A DNA stretch of 64,000 nucleotides from Glaciecola sp. (GTDB lineage: Bacteria > Pseudomonadota > Gammaproteobacteria > Enterobacterales > Alteromonadaceae): the NCBI GenBank assembly GCA_023268935.1, contig JALRKK010000099.1:1-64000 (forward strand), written 5' to 3'. Positions 27,375 through 38,583 of this stretch are shown one piece after another. Below the pieces are notes generated by a model, which made no database searches, was not told the origin of the DNA, and saw only the letters and a list, made by a program, of their open reading frames with translations. Every line of letters starts with the position of its first letter. The stretch's first letter is position 1. The translations under genes were made by a program, and so were the position numbers.

Positions 27375-29993
27375 ATGCAAAGGCTAAAACAAGCTTTTAA
27401 ATTTATTGCCGTCATCTTCATTGCTGGGACAACCCTTGGCATGCTAGCTGTGGCGACAATTTATTTTATGGTCAAGCCGGATTTACCTTCGGTAGAAGTG
27501 CTCAAAGACATTCGTCTGCAAACGCCTTTGCGTATTTATACTCAGGATGGCCAATTAATTGGTCAATATGGAGTTAAACGTCGCATCCCAATAGCCATTC
27601 AAGATGTGCCGCAGAGTCTGATTAATGCTATCTTAGCGACTGAAGATTCGCGTTTTTACGATCACGATGGGATAGACCCAATCGGCATGACCCGTGCTTT
27701 GGTCAACCTAGTTGTAACCGGCCAAAAAGGGCAAGGTGGTTCGACACTTACCATGCAGTTGGCGCGTGGTTTTTTCTTAACTCGTGAAAAGACCTATATT
27801 CGCAAAGTCAAAGAAATTTTCATCGCTTGGCACATAGAACAAACTCTCAATAAAGATGAAATCTTAGAGCTTTACATTAATAAAGTTGAGTTAGGACATC
27901 GCGCCTTTGGTTTTGGTGCGGCTGCCCAAGTATATTATGGTAAGCCGTTAAATGAGCTAACGTTAGCGCAAATTGCTACTCTTGCTGGACTGCCTCAAGC
28001 CCCTTCAGTTTTAAATCCAATCAGTCGACCGGACCGCTCATTTGAACGACGCAAAATTGTTTTGTATCGGATGTTAGATGAAGGCTACATTACACAGAAT
28101 GAGTATACATTGGCTAAGAATGCTCCTGTCACGGCACAAAAACACGGAGCAGAGCTAGATCTAGCTGCGCCCTACTTGGCGGATTTGGTATATAACGAAA
28201 TGGTTGAGTTATACGGCAAAGAAATTGCCGAGACTGCTGGCTTTAAAGTCTACACAACCGCGCCTGCAGCACTACAAGATGCCGCACAAAAAGCAGTACA
28301 ACAAAATATGCACGATTACGATGAGCGTCACGGTTATCGCGGTCCCCTTACAACTATTCGCGAGTTACGCGAAGCAGAACAAGAATACAATGCGCTAGAA
28401 ACAAGTGTTGAAAAAGAAACGCCATTAGCTAATTCTGAAGAAACTCAAGACGTTGTTATCCAAGAAAGCGATTTTGCATTACTCGACAATGTGGATGCAG
28501 TCGAACCGCTGAAAGTGGCTTTGGTGACTCAAGTCAATGAGCGTGATATTAGCGTGAGGATTGCAGGAACAACCACCGATACTCTAATTAAATGGTCGGG
28601 TCTTGCTTGGGCAAGACCATATATTAATGACCATCGCCAAGGCCCAATTCCTGAAACGGCTAGTGATATTGTTAAAGTTGGGGATGTAGTAAATGTCCGT
28701 GAAATCGCTCCAGAACAATGGTCATTGAGTCAATTGCCTACCGTAGGCGCTGCATTTGTTGCACTGGATCCTAACGATGGTGCAGTGAGAGCAGTGGTAG
28801 GTGGTTATAACTTTTATGCTTCGCAATTTAATCGTGCGACCCAAGCCAAACGCCAAGTCGGTTCTAATATAAAACCCTTTATATATTCGGCGGCATTGGA
28901 ATCCGGCTATACCTTAGCGAGTGTGATTAACGACGCTCCAATTAATCAGTGGGATGCCAGCTCCGGTGTGGCATGGCGCCCACAAAATTCACCTGCCGTA
29001 TACGATGGCCCAATCCGTATGCGTGTTGCGCTAGGCAAATCTAAAAACGTCGTTTCGGTGCGCTTATTGCGAGCCATTGGTATTGAAAATGCGGCACGTT
29101 ATCTGGCTAACTTTGGTTTTCAACTCGATGATATCCCGCGTGATGAAACCTTATCATTAGGATCTGGTTCGCATACCCCGCTTGAAGTGGCAAACGGATT
29201 GGCGGTGTTTGTCAACGGTGGTCATACGGTAAAACCGTATTTTATAGAGCGAATCACCAGCAATGATGACGAGTTAATTTGGGAAGCTAAGCCACTGTTG
29301 GCCTGTCCAGCGTGTGTTACAAACGTAGATCCTAAGGATCCTTTTGCCATATCAGAGGTTGATTATTCGCGCCAGGCGCCTCAGGTGATATCGGCACAAA
29401 ATGCCTTTTTGGTTACTGAAATGATGCGTACCGCAGTTCGAGCCAATGGCTCGTGGAATAACAAAACGTATTGGTTGGGCACAGGCTGGCGCGCTCGTAA
29501 CATTCTACAACGAACCGATATTGGCGGTAAAACTGGCACGACCAATGATGCCCGTGACACTTGGTTCAGTGGTTTTGCGCCTGGCTTAGTCGCTACAAGT
29601 TGGCTGGGATTTGATGATAGTAGTCGCCAGCTAGGACGTACCACACGTAATCAGCATTTAGTCAATATGAATCCGGACCGATTTAACTGGATTGGTAATG
29701 GTATGTTTGGCGCTGAAGATGGTGCTAAGGGTGCGCAGCCCGCTTGGATTTATTTTATGCAATCTGCATTGGAGGATGTTGCCTTTCAACCTGTGACGAT
29801 TCCAGCGGGAATCACCCAGGTCAGAGTAGACCGAGCAACTGGTAAGTTGACTTCACGCAATGATCATACAGCCTTATTCGAATATTTTGCATTGGGCACA
29901 GAACCGACGTTATCGGTGCGTTCAGATCAAGTGATTGATCCCTTAAAGCAAGAAAAATCAACAGAGTCTGCTGAGGGAGATGACATTTTTTAA
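27375..29993 (+). CDS. mrcA: Penicillin-binding protein 1A
   Basis: 872 residues, a bifunctional murein synthase. One N-terminal membrane anchor (about 7-32) precedes the glycosyltransferase domain with catalytic Glu in ILATEDSRFYDHDG and the GQGGSTLTMQLAR block. An OB-like insert (about 330-460) follows, then the transpeptidase with the SxxK serine in VGSNIKPF, SxN in GKSKNVVS and KTGTTND. It is divergent from pilM, the standard gammaproteobacterial arrangement. No lipoprotein activator gene is nearby. Confidence 0.97.
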   Translation: MQRLKQAFKFIAVIFIAGTTLGMLAVATIYFMVKPDLPSVEVLKDIRLQTPLRIYTQDGQLIGQYGVKRRIPIAIQDVPQSLINAILATEDSRFYDHDGIDPIGMTRALVNLVVTGQKGQGGSTLTMQLARGFFLTREKTYIRKVKEIFIAWHIEQTLNKDEILELYINKVELGHRAFGFGAAAQVYYGKPLNELTLAQIATLAGLPQAPSVLNPISRPDRSFERRKIVLYRMLDEGYITQNEYTLAKNAPVTAQKHGAELDLAAPYLADLVYNEMVELYGKEIAETAGFKVYTTAPAALQDAAQKAVQQNMHDYDERHGYRGPLTTIRELREAEQEYNALETSVEKETPLANSEETQDVVIQESDFALLDNVDAVEPLKVALVTQVNERDISVRIAGTTTDTLIKWSGLAWARPYINDHRQGPIPETASDIVKVGDVVNVREIAPEQWSLSQLPTVGAAFVALDPNDGAVRAVVGGYNFYASQFNRATQAKRQVGSNIKPFIYSAALESGYTLASVINDAPINQWDASSGVAWRPQNSPAVYDGPIRMRVALGKSKNVVSVRLLRAIGIENAARYLANFGFQLDDIPRDETLSLGSGSHTPLEVANGLAVFVNGGHTVKPYFIERITSNDDELIWEAKPLLACPACVTNVDPKDPFAISEVDYSRQAPQVISAQNAFLVTEMMRTAVRANGSWNNKTYWLGTGWRARNILQRTDIGGKTGTTNDARDTWFSGFAPGLVATSWLGFDDSSRQLGRTTRNQHLVNMNPDRFNWIGNGMFGAEDGAKGAQPAWIYFMQSALEDVAFQPVTIPAGITQVRVDRATGKLTSRNDHTALFEYFALGTEPTLSVRSDQVIDPLKQEKSTESAEGDDIF

Positions 29994-30081
29994 CGTCTAT
30001 CTTGTATTATAACAATCAAGTAATACAACCATAAAAATAACACAACAATAAGAATAACATCATCACACGACAGGATTTACG

Positions 30082-31767
30082 ATGACAGATAAAGGGTATT
30101 TATACATTCCACATGCTGGCCCTGCACTTTTAGAAACTCCACTGTTAAATAAGGGCAGTGCATTTTCTGAGCGTGAGCGCAAATCGTTTAACTTAATGGG
30201 TCTTTTACCTCCGAGATACGAAACCATTGAGGAACAAGTGGAACGCGCTTATCAACAGTATAAGAGCTTTGATGATCCGCTCAACAAACACATTTATCTT
30301 CGAGCGATTCAAGACACTAATGAGACCCTGTACTTCAAATTAGTACAAGAGCACATCGTTGAAATGATGCCCATCATTTACACGCCTACCGTTGGGGAAG
30401 CATGTGAACGCTTTTCGGATATTTATCGCTCTTCTAGAGGTTTATTTATTTCCTATAAAGAGCGCCATCATCTTGATGATGTTCTGCGTAATGCGACAAA
30501 GCGCAAAGTAAAAGTCATCGTTGTGACAGACGGTGAACGCATTTTGGGCTTAGGTGACCAAGGCATTGGGGGGATGGGGATCCCAATTGGTAAACTTTCC
30601 CTATATACCGCATGTGGTGGGATTAGTCCTGCCTATACCTTGCCAATTACCCTAGATGTCGGCACGAACAATCAGGCACTGCTGGACGATCCTATGTATA
30701 TGGGAGAGCGTCATACGCGTATTGACCAAGAGACTTATGACGAATTTATCGCTTTATTCATGCAGGCGGTAAAACGACGTTGGCCAGAAGCCATGGTACA
30801 GTTTGAAGATTTTGCACAGCCTAATGCCATGCCGATTTTGCAAAAGTACCGCGAAGACTATTGCTGTTTTAATGATGATATTCAAGGCACAGCGGCCGTG
30901 GCTTTGGGTACACTACTATCTGCGTGTCGTTTAGCAGGTAAGACGCTTTCGAGTATGCGCATTGTATTTGTTGGTGGCGGTTCAGCTGGTTGCGGGATTG
31001 CCGAGATGCTCATTCAACAAATGAAGCATGAAGGATTATCAGATGGAGATGCGCGCGAGAGGATCTACATGGTCGATAGATTAGGTTTAATCACTAATGA
31101 CACACCTGAACTTCGCGATTTTCAAGCCGCTCTAGCCCAAACTAGAACCGCTATTACGGATTGGCAAATTAGTGGTGAGTATCCTTCGTTGTTAGAAGTT
31201 GTCTCTCATGCCAAACCTGATGTTTTGATAGGTGTCTCAGGCGTTCCGGGATTATTCACTAAAGAAATCGTGAAAACCATGGCGGAACAACATAAATTAC
31301 CGATTATATTTCCACTCTCCAATCCGTCAAAACGAGTTGAGGCAACCCCTGAAGAAGTGATCCACTGGTGTGATGGTGAGGTCATTGTTGCTACAGGTAG
31401 CCCGTTTGATCCGGTGCTTCACAATGGCAAATCGTTTCCGATTGCGCAGTGTAATAACAGTTATATATTCCCAGGTATTGGACTGGGTGCCTTGGTGGCC
31501 AAATCACGAGTTATCAGTGATGAGATGTTAATGGTAGCCGCGAGCACTCTAGCGGAGCTCTCTCCGGTGGCCAACACGGGAAAAGGCGCGTTGTTGCCGC
31601 CCATCACGGCTATTCACTCTATCAGTAAAGCGATTGGTTTTGCTGTGGCCAAGATGGCGATGCAACAGGGCCATGCTTTGAGTGTGTCTGATGAAGAGTT
31701 ACTCTCGCGTATTGACGCTCAGTTTTGGCAACCGGAGTATCGGGAGTATAAACGAGTGAGTGTGTAA
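30082..31767 (+). CDS. maeA: NAD-dependent malic enzyme
   Basis: 561 residues, oxidative decarboxylation of malate to pyruvate. The active-site blocks [29 protein letters not shown] and [11 protein letters not shown] are present, and the Rossmann motif is [14 protein letters not shown]. Length and the GGMGIPIGK block fit the long MaeA/SfcA type rather than the multidomain MaeB. GGA before the ATG supports the start. It is convergent with argA with one base between the stops, and I see no hairpin terminator there. Confidence 0.96.
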   Translation: MTDKGYLYIPHAGPALLETPLLNKGSAFSERERKSFNLMGLLPPRYETIEEQVERAYQQYKSFDDPLNKHIYLRAIQDTNETLYFKLVQEHIVEMMPIIYTPTVGEACERFSDIYRSSRGLFISYKERHHLDDVLRNATKRKVKVIVVTDGERILGLGDQGIGGMGIPIGKLSLYTACGGISPAYTLPITLDVGTNNQALLDDPMYMGERHTRIDQETYDEFIALFMQAVKRRWPEAMVQFEDFAQPNAMPILQKYREDYCCFNDDIQGTAAVALGTLLSACRLAGKTLSSMRIVFVGGGSAGCGIAEMLIQQMKHEGLSDGDARERIYMVDRLGLITNDTPELRDFQAALAQTRTAITDWQISGEYPSLLEVVSHAKPDVLIGVSGVPGLFTKEIVKTMAEQHKLPIIFPLSNPSKRVEATPEEVIHWCDGEVIVATGSPFDPVLHNGKSFPIAQCNNSYIFPGIGLGALVAKSRVISDEMLMVAASTLAELSPVANTGKGALLPPITAIHSISKAIGFAVAKMAMQQGHALSVSDEELLSRIDAQFWQPEYREYKRVSV

Positions 31768-31768
31768 A

Positions 31769-33085
31769 TTAATTTGCAACTTGTAATGTAAAGACTTTGC
31801 TGTTGCGAGTAAAGTTATACAACTCTTTTTTGGCAGTTGGTAAGTCTGCTACATCGCCAGGTTGAAAACCTTGCTCCATAAACCAATGTGCGGTGAGTGT
31901 AGTGAGCACAAATAAGGTGGTGAGGCCGCTCTGCTGGGCTTCATTGATGAGTGCTTCAAGCAAGCGCTCGCCTCTGTTTTTTCCTCGGTAATCACTGTGG
32001 GTAGCCACACAAGCAACTTCGCCACAAGACTCGTCTGGATAGGGATACAACGCTGCGCACGCAATGATCATACCGTCACGCTCAATGACCGTAAAATGGT
32101 CTATTTCATTTTCGAGGCGTTCACGGGAGCGCTTGACTAAAGCACCGCTTTCTTCAAGCGGTTTAATGAGTTGTAATATTCCGACTACATCTTCAATTGT
32201 CGCTGGCCGCAACTGTTCATAGTGGTTTTCGGTTACTAACGAACCGGTGCCATCTCGGGTAAATAATTCTTTGAGTAATGAGCCATCAATATTGTAGCTA
32301 ACACAATGAGAGCGTTCAGTACCATTTGCTACACTGTGATATAGGGCGTTGAGCACATTGGGTTCGTTGATTAGGGCATCTTGTTCGAGTAAGGTTTCTA
32401 ACTGTAATAACGAAACGTTGCGCAGCAATCGGTCTTGATTATCAATTAAGCCTTTGTGCTCCGAAAACGCAATCAATTTATCTGCCTCCAATATACGAGC
32501 AGCTTCAACGGCAACGTCTTCATGAGAAAGATTAAACACTTCACCTGTTGGAGAATAACCAATTGGTGAAAGCAAAACGATGAAACCATCGTTTAAGTGA
32601 TTGGTGATACCGCTTTTATCGATACGGCGTACTTGACCTGAATTTTCAAAATCGACACCATCGCGCACCCCGATAGGTTTTGCTACAACCAAATTACCAG
32701 AAGCAACTCGCACATCGGAACCGTGCATGGGGGAGTTGGCTAGACCCATAGTCAACAATGCTTCAATCTGAGCCCTAACCGAACCCGCGGCATCTTGCAC
32801 GCACGCAAGAGTGGGTTTGTCAGTGATACGAATGTCATCACGGTAATGTGAATCAAATCCGCGCATCGCAACACGTTCCTCAATTTGAGGGCGAGCACCG
32901 TGCACAATGACTAAACGGACACCCAACGAATTCAACAACGCAATATCATTAATAATGGTCGGTAAGTTAGGGCTTGCAACTGCTTCGCCGCTTAACATAA
33001 TGACAAACGTTTTACCTCGATGCGCATTAATGTACGGAGCGGAGTTGCGGAACAATGAAATCATGTCAAGGTGAGTCAGTACCAT
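31769..33085 (-). CDS. argA: N-acetylglutamate synthase
   Basis: 438 residues, close to E. coli ArgA (443). The N-terminal amino-acid-kinase-like domain (about 15-290) begins PYINAHRGKTFVIMLSGEAV and binds the arginine feedback inhibitor in known members. The C-terminal GNAT domain (about 290-435) has CVATHSDYRGKNRGERLL for acetyl-CoA and LFVLTTLTAHWF. It makes N-acetylglutamate from glutamate. It is the last gene of argCBFGHA and is separate from argH, unlike the ArgH-acetyltransferase fusions of Vibrio. Confidence 0.96.
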   Translation of the reverse strand: MVLTHLDMISLFRNSAPYINAHRGKTFVIMLSGEAVASPNLPTIINDIALLNSLGVRLVIVHGARPQIEERVAMRGFDSHYRDDIRITDKPTLACVQDAAGSVRAQIEALLTMGLANSPMHGSDVRVASGNLVVAKPIGVRDGVDFENSGQVRRIDKSGITNHLNDGFIVLLSPIGYSPTGEVFNLSHEDVAVEAARILEADKLIAFSEHKGLIDNQDRLLRNVSLLQLETLLEQDALINEPNVLNALYHSVANGTERSHCVSYNIDGSLLKELFTRDGTGSLVTENHYEQLRPATIEDVVGILQLIKPLEESGALVKRSRERLENEIDHFTVIERDGMIIACAALYPYPDESCGEVACVATHSDYRGKNRGERLLEALINEAQQSGLTTLFVLTTLTAHWFMEQGFQPGDVADLPTAKKELYNFTRNSKVFTLQVAN

Positions 33086-33101
33086 TGTTTATATCTCTAT
33101 A

Positions 33102-34490
33102 CTAACGAGTTTGCTGAGCCGCTAAAAAGGCAAGCGCGTGTTCGATGGCTTTGGTAACAGGCTCTTTACCTGTACCACCTAGGATATTGCGTTTATCAAC
33201 CAAATACTCTAATTGCAATATAGAGTATACATCGTCTTGAATAATAGAGGAAAACTGTTGTAACTCTGTGACAGACAGTTCCTCTAAAGCCTTACCTTGT
33301 TCGATGGCGTACACTACCGCTTGGCCAGAGATATCGTGTGCCGTTCTAAAAGGAATGCCGCGCTCGACCAAATAGTCTGCGAGTTCTGTAGCATTGGCAT
33401 AGCCTTGCTTAGCGGCCTGTTCACAACGAGCTTTATCCACTTGCATGCTTTCCAGTACTTCCACCGAAATCGCTAGACAAATGTGCCATTGCGTGACGGC
33501 ATCCATTGCACCTTCTTTATCTTCTTGCATGTCTTTATTGTATGCAAGAGGCAATCCTTTCATCGTGACAAGTAGTCCTTGCAGTGCACCAAATACGCGA
33601 CCACATTTGCCGCGCATTAACTCACACGCATCGGGATTTTTCTTTTGTGGCATCAAAGAAGAACCTGAGGTCACAGTATCGCCAAGCGTAATAAAGCCAG
33701 ATTCACCAGAATTGTAAAAAATTAAATCTTCCGCCATACGCGAAATATGCATCATCGAGGTGGAAGCACAAAACAACAACTCCAGAACAAAATCTCGGTC
33801 TGATACGGCATCCAATGAATTGGTACAAGGTCCAGAGAAGCCAAGTTGAGAGGCAATCTCATGACGATCCACTGGGAAGGTGGTTCCAGCAAGTGCGCCA
33901 CAGCCAAGTGGCGCATAATTCATGCGCGCAAGGGCATCATCAAGGCGTGATACATCGCGTTTGAACATCTCGACATACGCGAGCGCCCAATGGGCAAAAC
34001 GCACCGGTTGAGCACGTTGTAAGTGTGTATAGCCAGGGAAAATGACATCTTGCGTGCGTTGCGCAACATTGGCTAATGCCGTAATCACAGCAATCAGATC
34101 ACGGCGTAACATACTGACATGGTCTTTGACCCACAAGCGAAAATCTGTGGCTACCTGATCGTTACGCGAACGGCCAGTATGAAGTTTGCGGCCAATATCA
34201 CCGAGTTGTTTGGTCAACTCAGCCTCAACAAAAGCATGAATGTCTTCTTCATCGGTCTGCGAAAAATCCAATTCGCCCGCTTTTGCTTTGCCTAATAATG
34301 CGTCCAAGGCGGTTTCAATTTGGTCTTGTTCATCCGCCGTCAATACGCCGGCTTTAGCTATCGCACGAGACCAGATAATGGATCCCCAGATGTCTTGCGC
34401 AGCCATGACTTGGTCAAAGCCAATGGAATCGTTGACCTGACGAAACATGTTCGAACTACCTTGGGCAAAACGCCCACCCCATAATGCCAT
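33102..34490 (-). CDS. argH: Argininosuccinate lyase
   Basis: 462 residues, cleaving argininosuccinate to arginine and fumarate. The fumarase-superfamily signature [14 protein letters not shown] (about 282-295) includes the catalytic serine loop; [16 protein letters not shown] and [11 protein letters not shown] are further lyase blocks. The protein ends without any acetyltransferase extension. AGGAG lies ahead of the ATG. It is 20 bases downstream of argG. Confidence 0.98.
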   Translation of the reverse strand: MALWGGRFAQGSSNMFRQVNDSIGFDQVMAAQDIWGSIIWSRAIAKAGVLTADEQDQIETALDALLGKAKAGELDFSQTDEEDIHAFVEAELTKQLGDIGRKLHTGRSRNDQVATDFRLWVKDHVSMLRRDLIAVITALANVAQRTQDVIFPGYTHLQRAQPVRFAHWALAYVEMFKRDVSRLDDALARMNYAPLGCGALAGTTFPVDRHEIASQLGFSGPCTNSLDAVSDRDFVLELLFCASTSMMHISRMAEDLIFYNSGESGFITLGDTVTSGSSLMPQKKNPDACELMRGKCGRVFGALQGLLVTMKGLPLAYNKDMQEDKEGAMDAVTQWHICLAISVEVLESMQVDKARCEQAAKQGYANATELADYLVERGIPFRTAHDISGQAVVYAIEQGKALEELSVTELQQFSSIIQDDVYSILQLEYLVDKRNILGGTGKEPVTKAIEHALAFLAAQQTR

Positions 34491-34510
34491 CTTGTACTCC
34501 TAACCTTTAC

Positions 34511-35728
34511 TTACTTGGCTTTATCCAGATCGTGCATCGCTTTGATGCGGCTTGATAAACTGAATAAACGAATGAAGCCTTCAGCATGTGATTGGTCATA
34601 GACATCATCCGCACCAAAAGTCGCAAAATCTTCAGAGTACAAGCTGTTCGGTGAACGGCGCTGAGTCACTGTTGCAGTGCCCTTGTACAGTTTTACCACA
34701 ATGTCACCGGTAACGAGTTGCGCAAATGAGTTAGCGCCTGCAAGTAAGGCATCATTAAGCGCCGTAAACCAGCGTCCGTCATACATCACATGAGAGAACT
34801 CAAGGCCTAGTTGTTCACGGTGTTTCAGAGCGGCTTTGTCTAGTACTAAACACTCAAGTGCTTTGTAAGCTTTAACCAAAATCGTGCCCCCAGGCGTTTC
34901 ATAACAGCCACGAGATTTCATGCCGACTAGGCGGTTTTCAACGATATCGATTCGTCCAACACCGTGCGCTGCGCCAATGCGATTTAACTCCATTAAAGCA
35001 GGATATGGTGCAAGTGCTTGGTCATTGACTGCCACTAATTCACCTTTAGCGAAAGATAATGTGACAGTTTCTGGTGTATCAGGTGCATCCATTGGATCGA
35101 CAGTGAGCGTCCAAATGCCTTTAGTTGGCTCACACCAAGGGTCTTCTAATTCACCACCTTCATGTGAAATGTGCCATGCGTTCGCATCGCGGCTATAAAT
35201 CTTAGTCGCAGAAGCCGTTGTCTGAATGTTGCGCTCAGCCAGATAATCAAGCAAATCTTCACGCGAAACCATATCCCATTCGCGCCACGGCGCAATAACC
35301 GTCAAATCAGGTGCGAGAGCGGCAAAAGTTGACTCGAAACGAACCTGGTCATTGCCTTTACCTGTACAACCGTGACACAATGCATCTGCACCCACTTTGC
35401 GTGCAACTTCTACTTGTGCTTTGGCAATTACCGGACGCGCCATTGAGGTGCCAAGTAAGTATTCACCTTCATATACGGCGCCAGTTTTGACCGTAGGGAA
35501 AATGTAATCTGCTACGAACTCATCTTTCAAATCGATGATGTAGCACTCGCTGGCGCCGCTGGCGATGGCTTTGTCATGCAAACCTTCTAATTCTTCATCA
35601 CCTTGACCAACATCGGCCGCAAAAGCAACGACCTCACAGTCGTAGTTTTCTTTTAACCAAGGAATAATAGCTGAAGTATCTAAACCGCCAGAATAAGCTA
35701 AAACGACTTTTTTGATATCTTTTTTCAT
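34511..35728 (-). CDS. argG: Argininosuccinate synthase
   Basis: 405 residues, joining citrulline and aspartate with ATP. The PP-loop is [16 protein letters not shown] (residues 9-24). [14 protein letters not shown] and [13 protein letters not shown] are characteristic. The type is the shorter ArgG found outside the enteric group. It follows argF by 12 bases in the operon. Confidence 0.98.
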   Translation of the reverse strand: MKKDIKKVVLAYSGGLDTSAIIPWLKENYDCEVVAFAADVGQGDEELEGLHDKAIASGASECYIIDLKDEFVADYIFPTVKTGAVYEGEYLLGTSMARPVIAKAQVEVARKVGADALCHGCTGKGNDQVRFESTFAALAPDLTVIAPWREWDMVSREDLLDYLAERNIQTTASATKIYSRDANAWHISHEGGELEDPWCEPTKGIWTLTVDPMDAPDTPETVTLSFAKGELVAVNDQALAPYPALMELNRIGAAHGVGRIDIVENRLVGMKSRGCYETPGGTILVKAYKALECLVLDKAALKHREQLGLEFSHVMYDGRWFTALNDALLAGANSFAQLVTGDIVVKLYKGTATVTQRRSPNSLYSEDFATFGADDVYDQSHAEGFIRLFSLSSRIKAMHDLDKAK

Positions 35729-35740
35729 GAATGATAACTC

Positions 35741-36658
35741 TTACACATTTGCACCAAGCAAGGTCACCATAATCGCGTTCTGAGCATGCATACGGTTCTC
35801 TGCTTGTAACATTAATAATGAGGCGTCCGAATCCATTAGTTCGCCAGTAATTTCTAAATCGCGATGCGCCGGTTGGCAATGCATCACATATTGTGCGCCG
35901 CACTGTTCCATGAGTGCGTGATTGACCTGATAAGGCATGAATTTATCTTTTATTTCAGCCAACGGCGTATTATCCCCCATGGATAGCCAAGTGTCAGTAT
36001 AAATCACATCGGCTACGCCTAATTGACTAACATCATTGATTTCAGTGATCGTTGCGCCGGTGGTCTCGCCCATTTGCTTTGCCCACGCCACGATATCGGC
36101 GTCTGCTTCATGGCCTTCTGGCGTTACCACCACTTGATTGACACCAAGGAGACTACCCACGATAAGCAATGAGTGAGTAACATTGTTGCCATCACCGATG
36201 TAGGCCATAGTGCGACCTTGAACATTGTGGAATACTTCCGCCATCGCGAGATAATCAGCCAAGCCTTGACATGGGTGGTAGCGGTCACACAGTGCATTAA
36301 TTACGGGAACACTGGCAAACTCTTGAAGCTCTTGAAGCGTTTCATGAGCAAAGACTCGGGCAATGATGCCATCCGCCCAACACGATAAATTTTGCGCCAT
36401 ATCTTTGGTGTCTTCGCGCCCAGCCAGGTTATTGGCTTGCGCATCCAAATACACTAAATGCCCACCTAGTTTGTTGATGCCGATGTCAAAGCTCACTCGT
36501 GTGCGCAAAGAGGGTTTCTCAAACAACGCAACCAAAGATTTGCCTTGCAAGGCGTTGCGATAATCAGATGGTGCGCGTTTGACGGCTAAAGCCAAATTTA
36601 GCAATTCCTGCATCTGCTCTGGAGTAGAATGTTTAAAGGTCAATAAATCCTGTTGCAT
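35741..36658 (-). CDS. argF: Ornithine carbamoyltransferase
   Basis: 305 residues from the ATG at 36658, with AAAGGA ahead of it. It makes citrulline from ornithine and carbamoyl phosphate. The carbamoyl-phosphate motif is FEKPSLRTRVSF, and the substrate loop is DRYHPCQGLADYL. The near-invariant HCLP motif reads HCQP here (MHCQPAHRDLEITG); the codon is CAA, one base from a leucine CTA. The rest of the protein is intact, so it is probably active, but this position contacts substrate in known enzymes. Acetyl- or succinylornithine specificity cannot be excluded from sequence alone. Confidence 0.93.
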   Translation of the reverse strand: MQQDLLTFKHSTPEQMQELLNLALAVKRAPSDYRNALQGKSLVALFEKPSLRTRVSFDIGINKLGGHLVYLDAQANNLAGREDTKDMAQNLSCWADGIIARVFAHETLQELQEFASVPVINALCDRYHPCQGLADYLAMAEVFHNVQGRTMAYIGDGNNVTHSLLIVGSLLGVNQVVVTPEGHEADADIVAWAKQMGETTGATITEINDVSQLGVADVIYTDTWLSMGDNTPLAEIKDKFMPYQVNHALMEQCGAQYVMHCQPAHRDLEITGELMDSDASLLMLQAENRMHAQNAIMVTLLGANV

Positions 36659-36677
36659 TATGTTTCCTTTTGCTTTT

Positions 36678-37463
36678 TTAAGCAGTTTCTGTCTGTTGTT
36701 GTGGATAAATAGTCGTGCCAAATCCGGTTAAGTCACCGCTCATGAGCGCCTGGGTATTTTGCCACGCCCCTATAATAACCGGTGCGGATAATTGACTGGC
36801 GGTGTCCAAAGCCGCTTGGACTTTGACAATCATGCCATCGGTAATAACACCATTTTCCACATACTGAGTGAATTCTTCAATGTTGAGTGTAGGTAACAAT
36901 TGTTTGTCAGCATTTAACACTCCAGGCACATCGGATAATAGTAATAAATCTGCTCCAATCAGCTGAGCAATAATAGTTGCAGCGTGGTCGGCGTTGACAT
37001 TTGCTAGGTCGCCAGTTTGCGTAGCTCCCACTGAATTAATAATGGGTAAGACGTTTAGATCCAGTAAAGCATTGAGAAAATCTGGTGTGCCTTGATGTGG
37101 GGTACCAACTTGACCTAACTCAGCATTATCTAAGGTACAATAAGTAATATTCCCATCGGCTAATGTTATTGCCGTTGCGGTGATTTGGTTTTGTAATGCA
37201 GCCGATAACAGTGCTGTACTGCATTGTCCAGCCAATGCAGCAGCAATATATGGCATGTCGTCTTTGGGGGTTACTCTAAGGCCATCCTGTTTTTGCGTGG
37301 TCTTGCCTAGTTTATCAAACAGTGCTTGGACTAATGAACCACCCCCATGTACTAGGACGACGGGTCTGTTTTTTTGTAACGCCTTTACATGTGCAAAAAA
37401 GTCAGTGTGATAATTGGGGTGTTCCAAAAAGGTACCGCCAACTTTGATGACTAAAGGTTTCAT
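36678..37463 (-). CDS. argB: N-acetylglutamate kinase
   Basis: 261 residues from the ATG at 37463, which has GGAGG ahead of it and overlaps the argC stop as ATGA. It phosphorylates N-acetylglutamate. KVGGTFLEHP (N-terminal lysine and glycines), VLVHGGGSLVQAL and NVNADHAA are the nucleotide- and substrate-binding blocks. Length and the lack of an N-terminal helix suggest the arginine-insensitive enteric type, in line with control falling on ArgA. Confidence 0.97.
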   Translation of the reverse strand: MKPLVIKVGGTFLEHPNYHTDFFAHVKALQKNRPVVLVHGGGSLVQALFDKLGKTTQKQDGLRVTPKDDMPYIAAALAGQCSTALLSAALQNQITATAITLADGNITYCTLDNAELGQVGTPHQGTPDFLNALLDLNVLPIINSVGATQTGDLANVNADHAATIIAQLIGADLLLLSDVPGVLNADKQLLPTLNIEEFTQYVENGVITDGMIVKVQAALDTASQLSAPVIIGAWQNTQALMSGDLTGFGTTIYPQQQTETA

Positions 37464-38485
37464 TCTGCCTCCGCGATCAAACCTGAGTTCACAGCAAGGC
37501 CTTGAGTCAAATTTGCACATTGCAAAGCTTGTGCTGCCGCACCTTTAAGGACATTATCAATTGCGACGGTAATAACCGCATATTGTGAGGTTGCGTCATA
37601 AGCATAAAAAATATCGCAGTAGGGCGTATGCACAACATCGTCTAATTTTGGTGCGGAACGTCTCAAGCGAACCAAGCCACCCTTTGGATAGGCTTGTTCG
37701 AATGCACTATTTATGTGTTCAATCGTGGTATTGTCACTGCATTTGACCGTAATGGTGGCCAAGATACCGCGTTTAAATGTTCCTAAATGGGGAGTGAAGA
37801 TGACTTCGGTACCGAGATGCGCAGTGATCTCGGGCATATGGCGATGCGCCAAAATTCCATAGGCTTGCAAGCCGACCTCGCAGAAACTATTGCTCAGTGC
37901 AGCTTTGCGACCGGCCCCTGATACCCCTGATATTGCATTAATCACAGGTCTCACACTGGTATCAAGCAAGTTTGCATTAAACAGAGGTTTTAAGCCTGAT
38001 AAGCTTGCAGTTGGATAACAGCCAGGAACAGCAACCACTGAGGCACCACTGATCTGTTGTGGATACCACTCAGCGAGGCCATATACAGCCTGCTCCAACC
38101 AGATTTGGTCGGTATGGGCAAAACCATAATATTGCTCAAAGACACCTCTATCTTGTAGTCGATAGGCGCCCGATAAATCCAAAATCACTGCGCGTTTACC
38201 GGCAAGTGTTGGGATCCATTCATGTGAGGCTTCATGCGGCGTTGCCAAAAAAATCACATCGTAATCCCACGCTAGCTGTTCTAGTGCATCATCTTGCAGT
38301 GGGCATAGGGTAAGATCGGTCACGCCAATCAAGGCAGCGTGCAAATCACTTATGGATTTATGTGCATCTTGAGAGTTGGATGACACAAATATCGCATCCA
38401 ATACATAATTCGGGTGTTGGCTAATGAGTCTTACAAGTTCTGCGCCGGTGTATCCACTTGCGCCTATAATGCAGGTTTTGATCAT
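37460..38485 (-). CDS. argC: N-acetyl-gamma-glutamyl-phosphate reductase
   Basis: 341 residues, the NADPH-dependent third step of arginine synthesis. Rossmann start: IIGASGYTGAELVRLI (residues 7-22). The catalytic cysteine is in VAVPGCYPTAS (about 150-160), and the His block HRHMPEITAHLG is present. It is the first gene of argC-B-F-G-H-A. AGGA is eight bases before the ATG. The leader upstream carries ARG boxes and a terminator-like hairpin. argE, which in many relatives is divergent from argC, is replaced here by pldB. Confidence 0.97.
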   Translation of the reverse strand: MIKTCIIGASGYTGAELVRLISQHPNYVLDAIFVSSNSQDAHKSISDLHAALIGVTDLTLCPLQDDALEQLAWDYDVIFLATPHEASHEWIPTLAGKRAVILDLSGAYRLQDRGVFEQYYGFAHTDQIWLEQAVYGLAEWYPQQISGASVVAVPGCYPTASLSGLKPLFNANLLDTSVRPVINAISGVSGAGRKAALSNSFCEVGLQAYGILAHRHMPEITAHLGTEVIFTPHLGTFKRGILATITVKCSDNTTIEHINSAFEQAYPKGGLVRLRRSAPKLDDVVHTPYCDIFYAYDATSQYAVITVAIDNVLKGAAAQALQCANLTQGLAVNSGLIAEAE

Positions 38486-38497
38486 CTCTCGGTTCCT

Positions 38498-38554
38498 AAA
38501 AAAGAAAAATCACTTTTATCCTTACCGTCAAATTATCAGGTAAAGATAAAAGTG
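38498..38554 (-). terminator. Terminator-like hairpin in the argC leader (possible attenuator)
   Basis: On the minus strand, 16-base arms (38554-38539 and 38526-38511) pair with 15 Watson-Crick pairs and one G-U around a 12-base loop. ATTTTTCTTTTTT (38510-38498) follows directly. The argC ribosome binding site AGGA starts at the next base (38497). A strong intrinsic terminator between promoter and first gene suggests premature termination or antitermination control. The plus strand has no T-run after the hairpin. Confidence 0.7.
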
Positions 38555-38583
38555 TTGCTTTACAGAGTATTATCTAGCTTTCG

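Noticed and set aside
31769-34490. Possible ArgH-ArgA fusion as in Vibrio
   Set aside because: argH ends normally at about 462 residues and a full-length separate argA with both domains follows.
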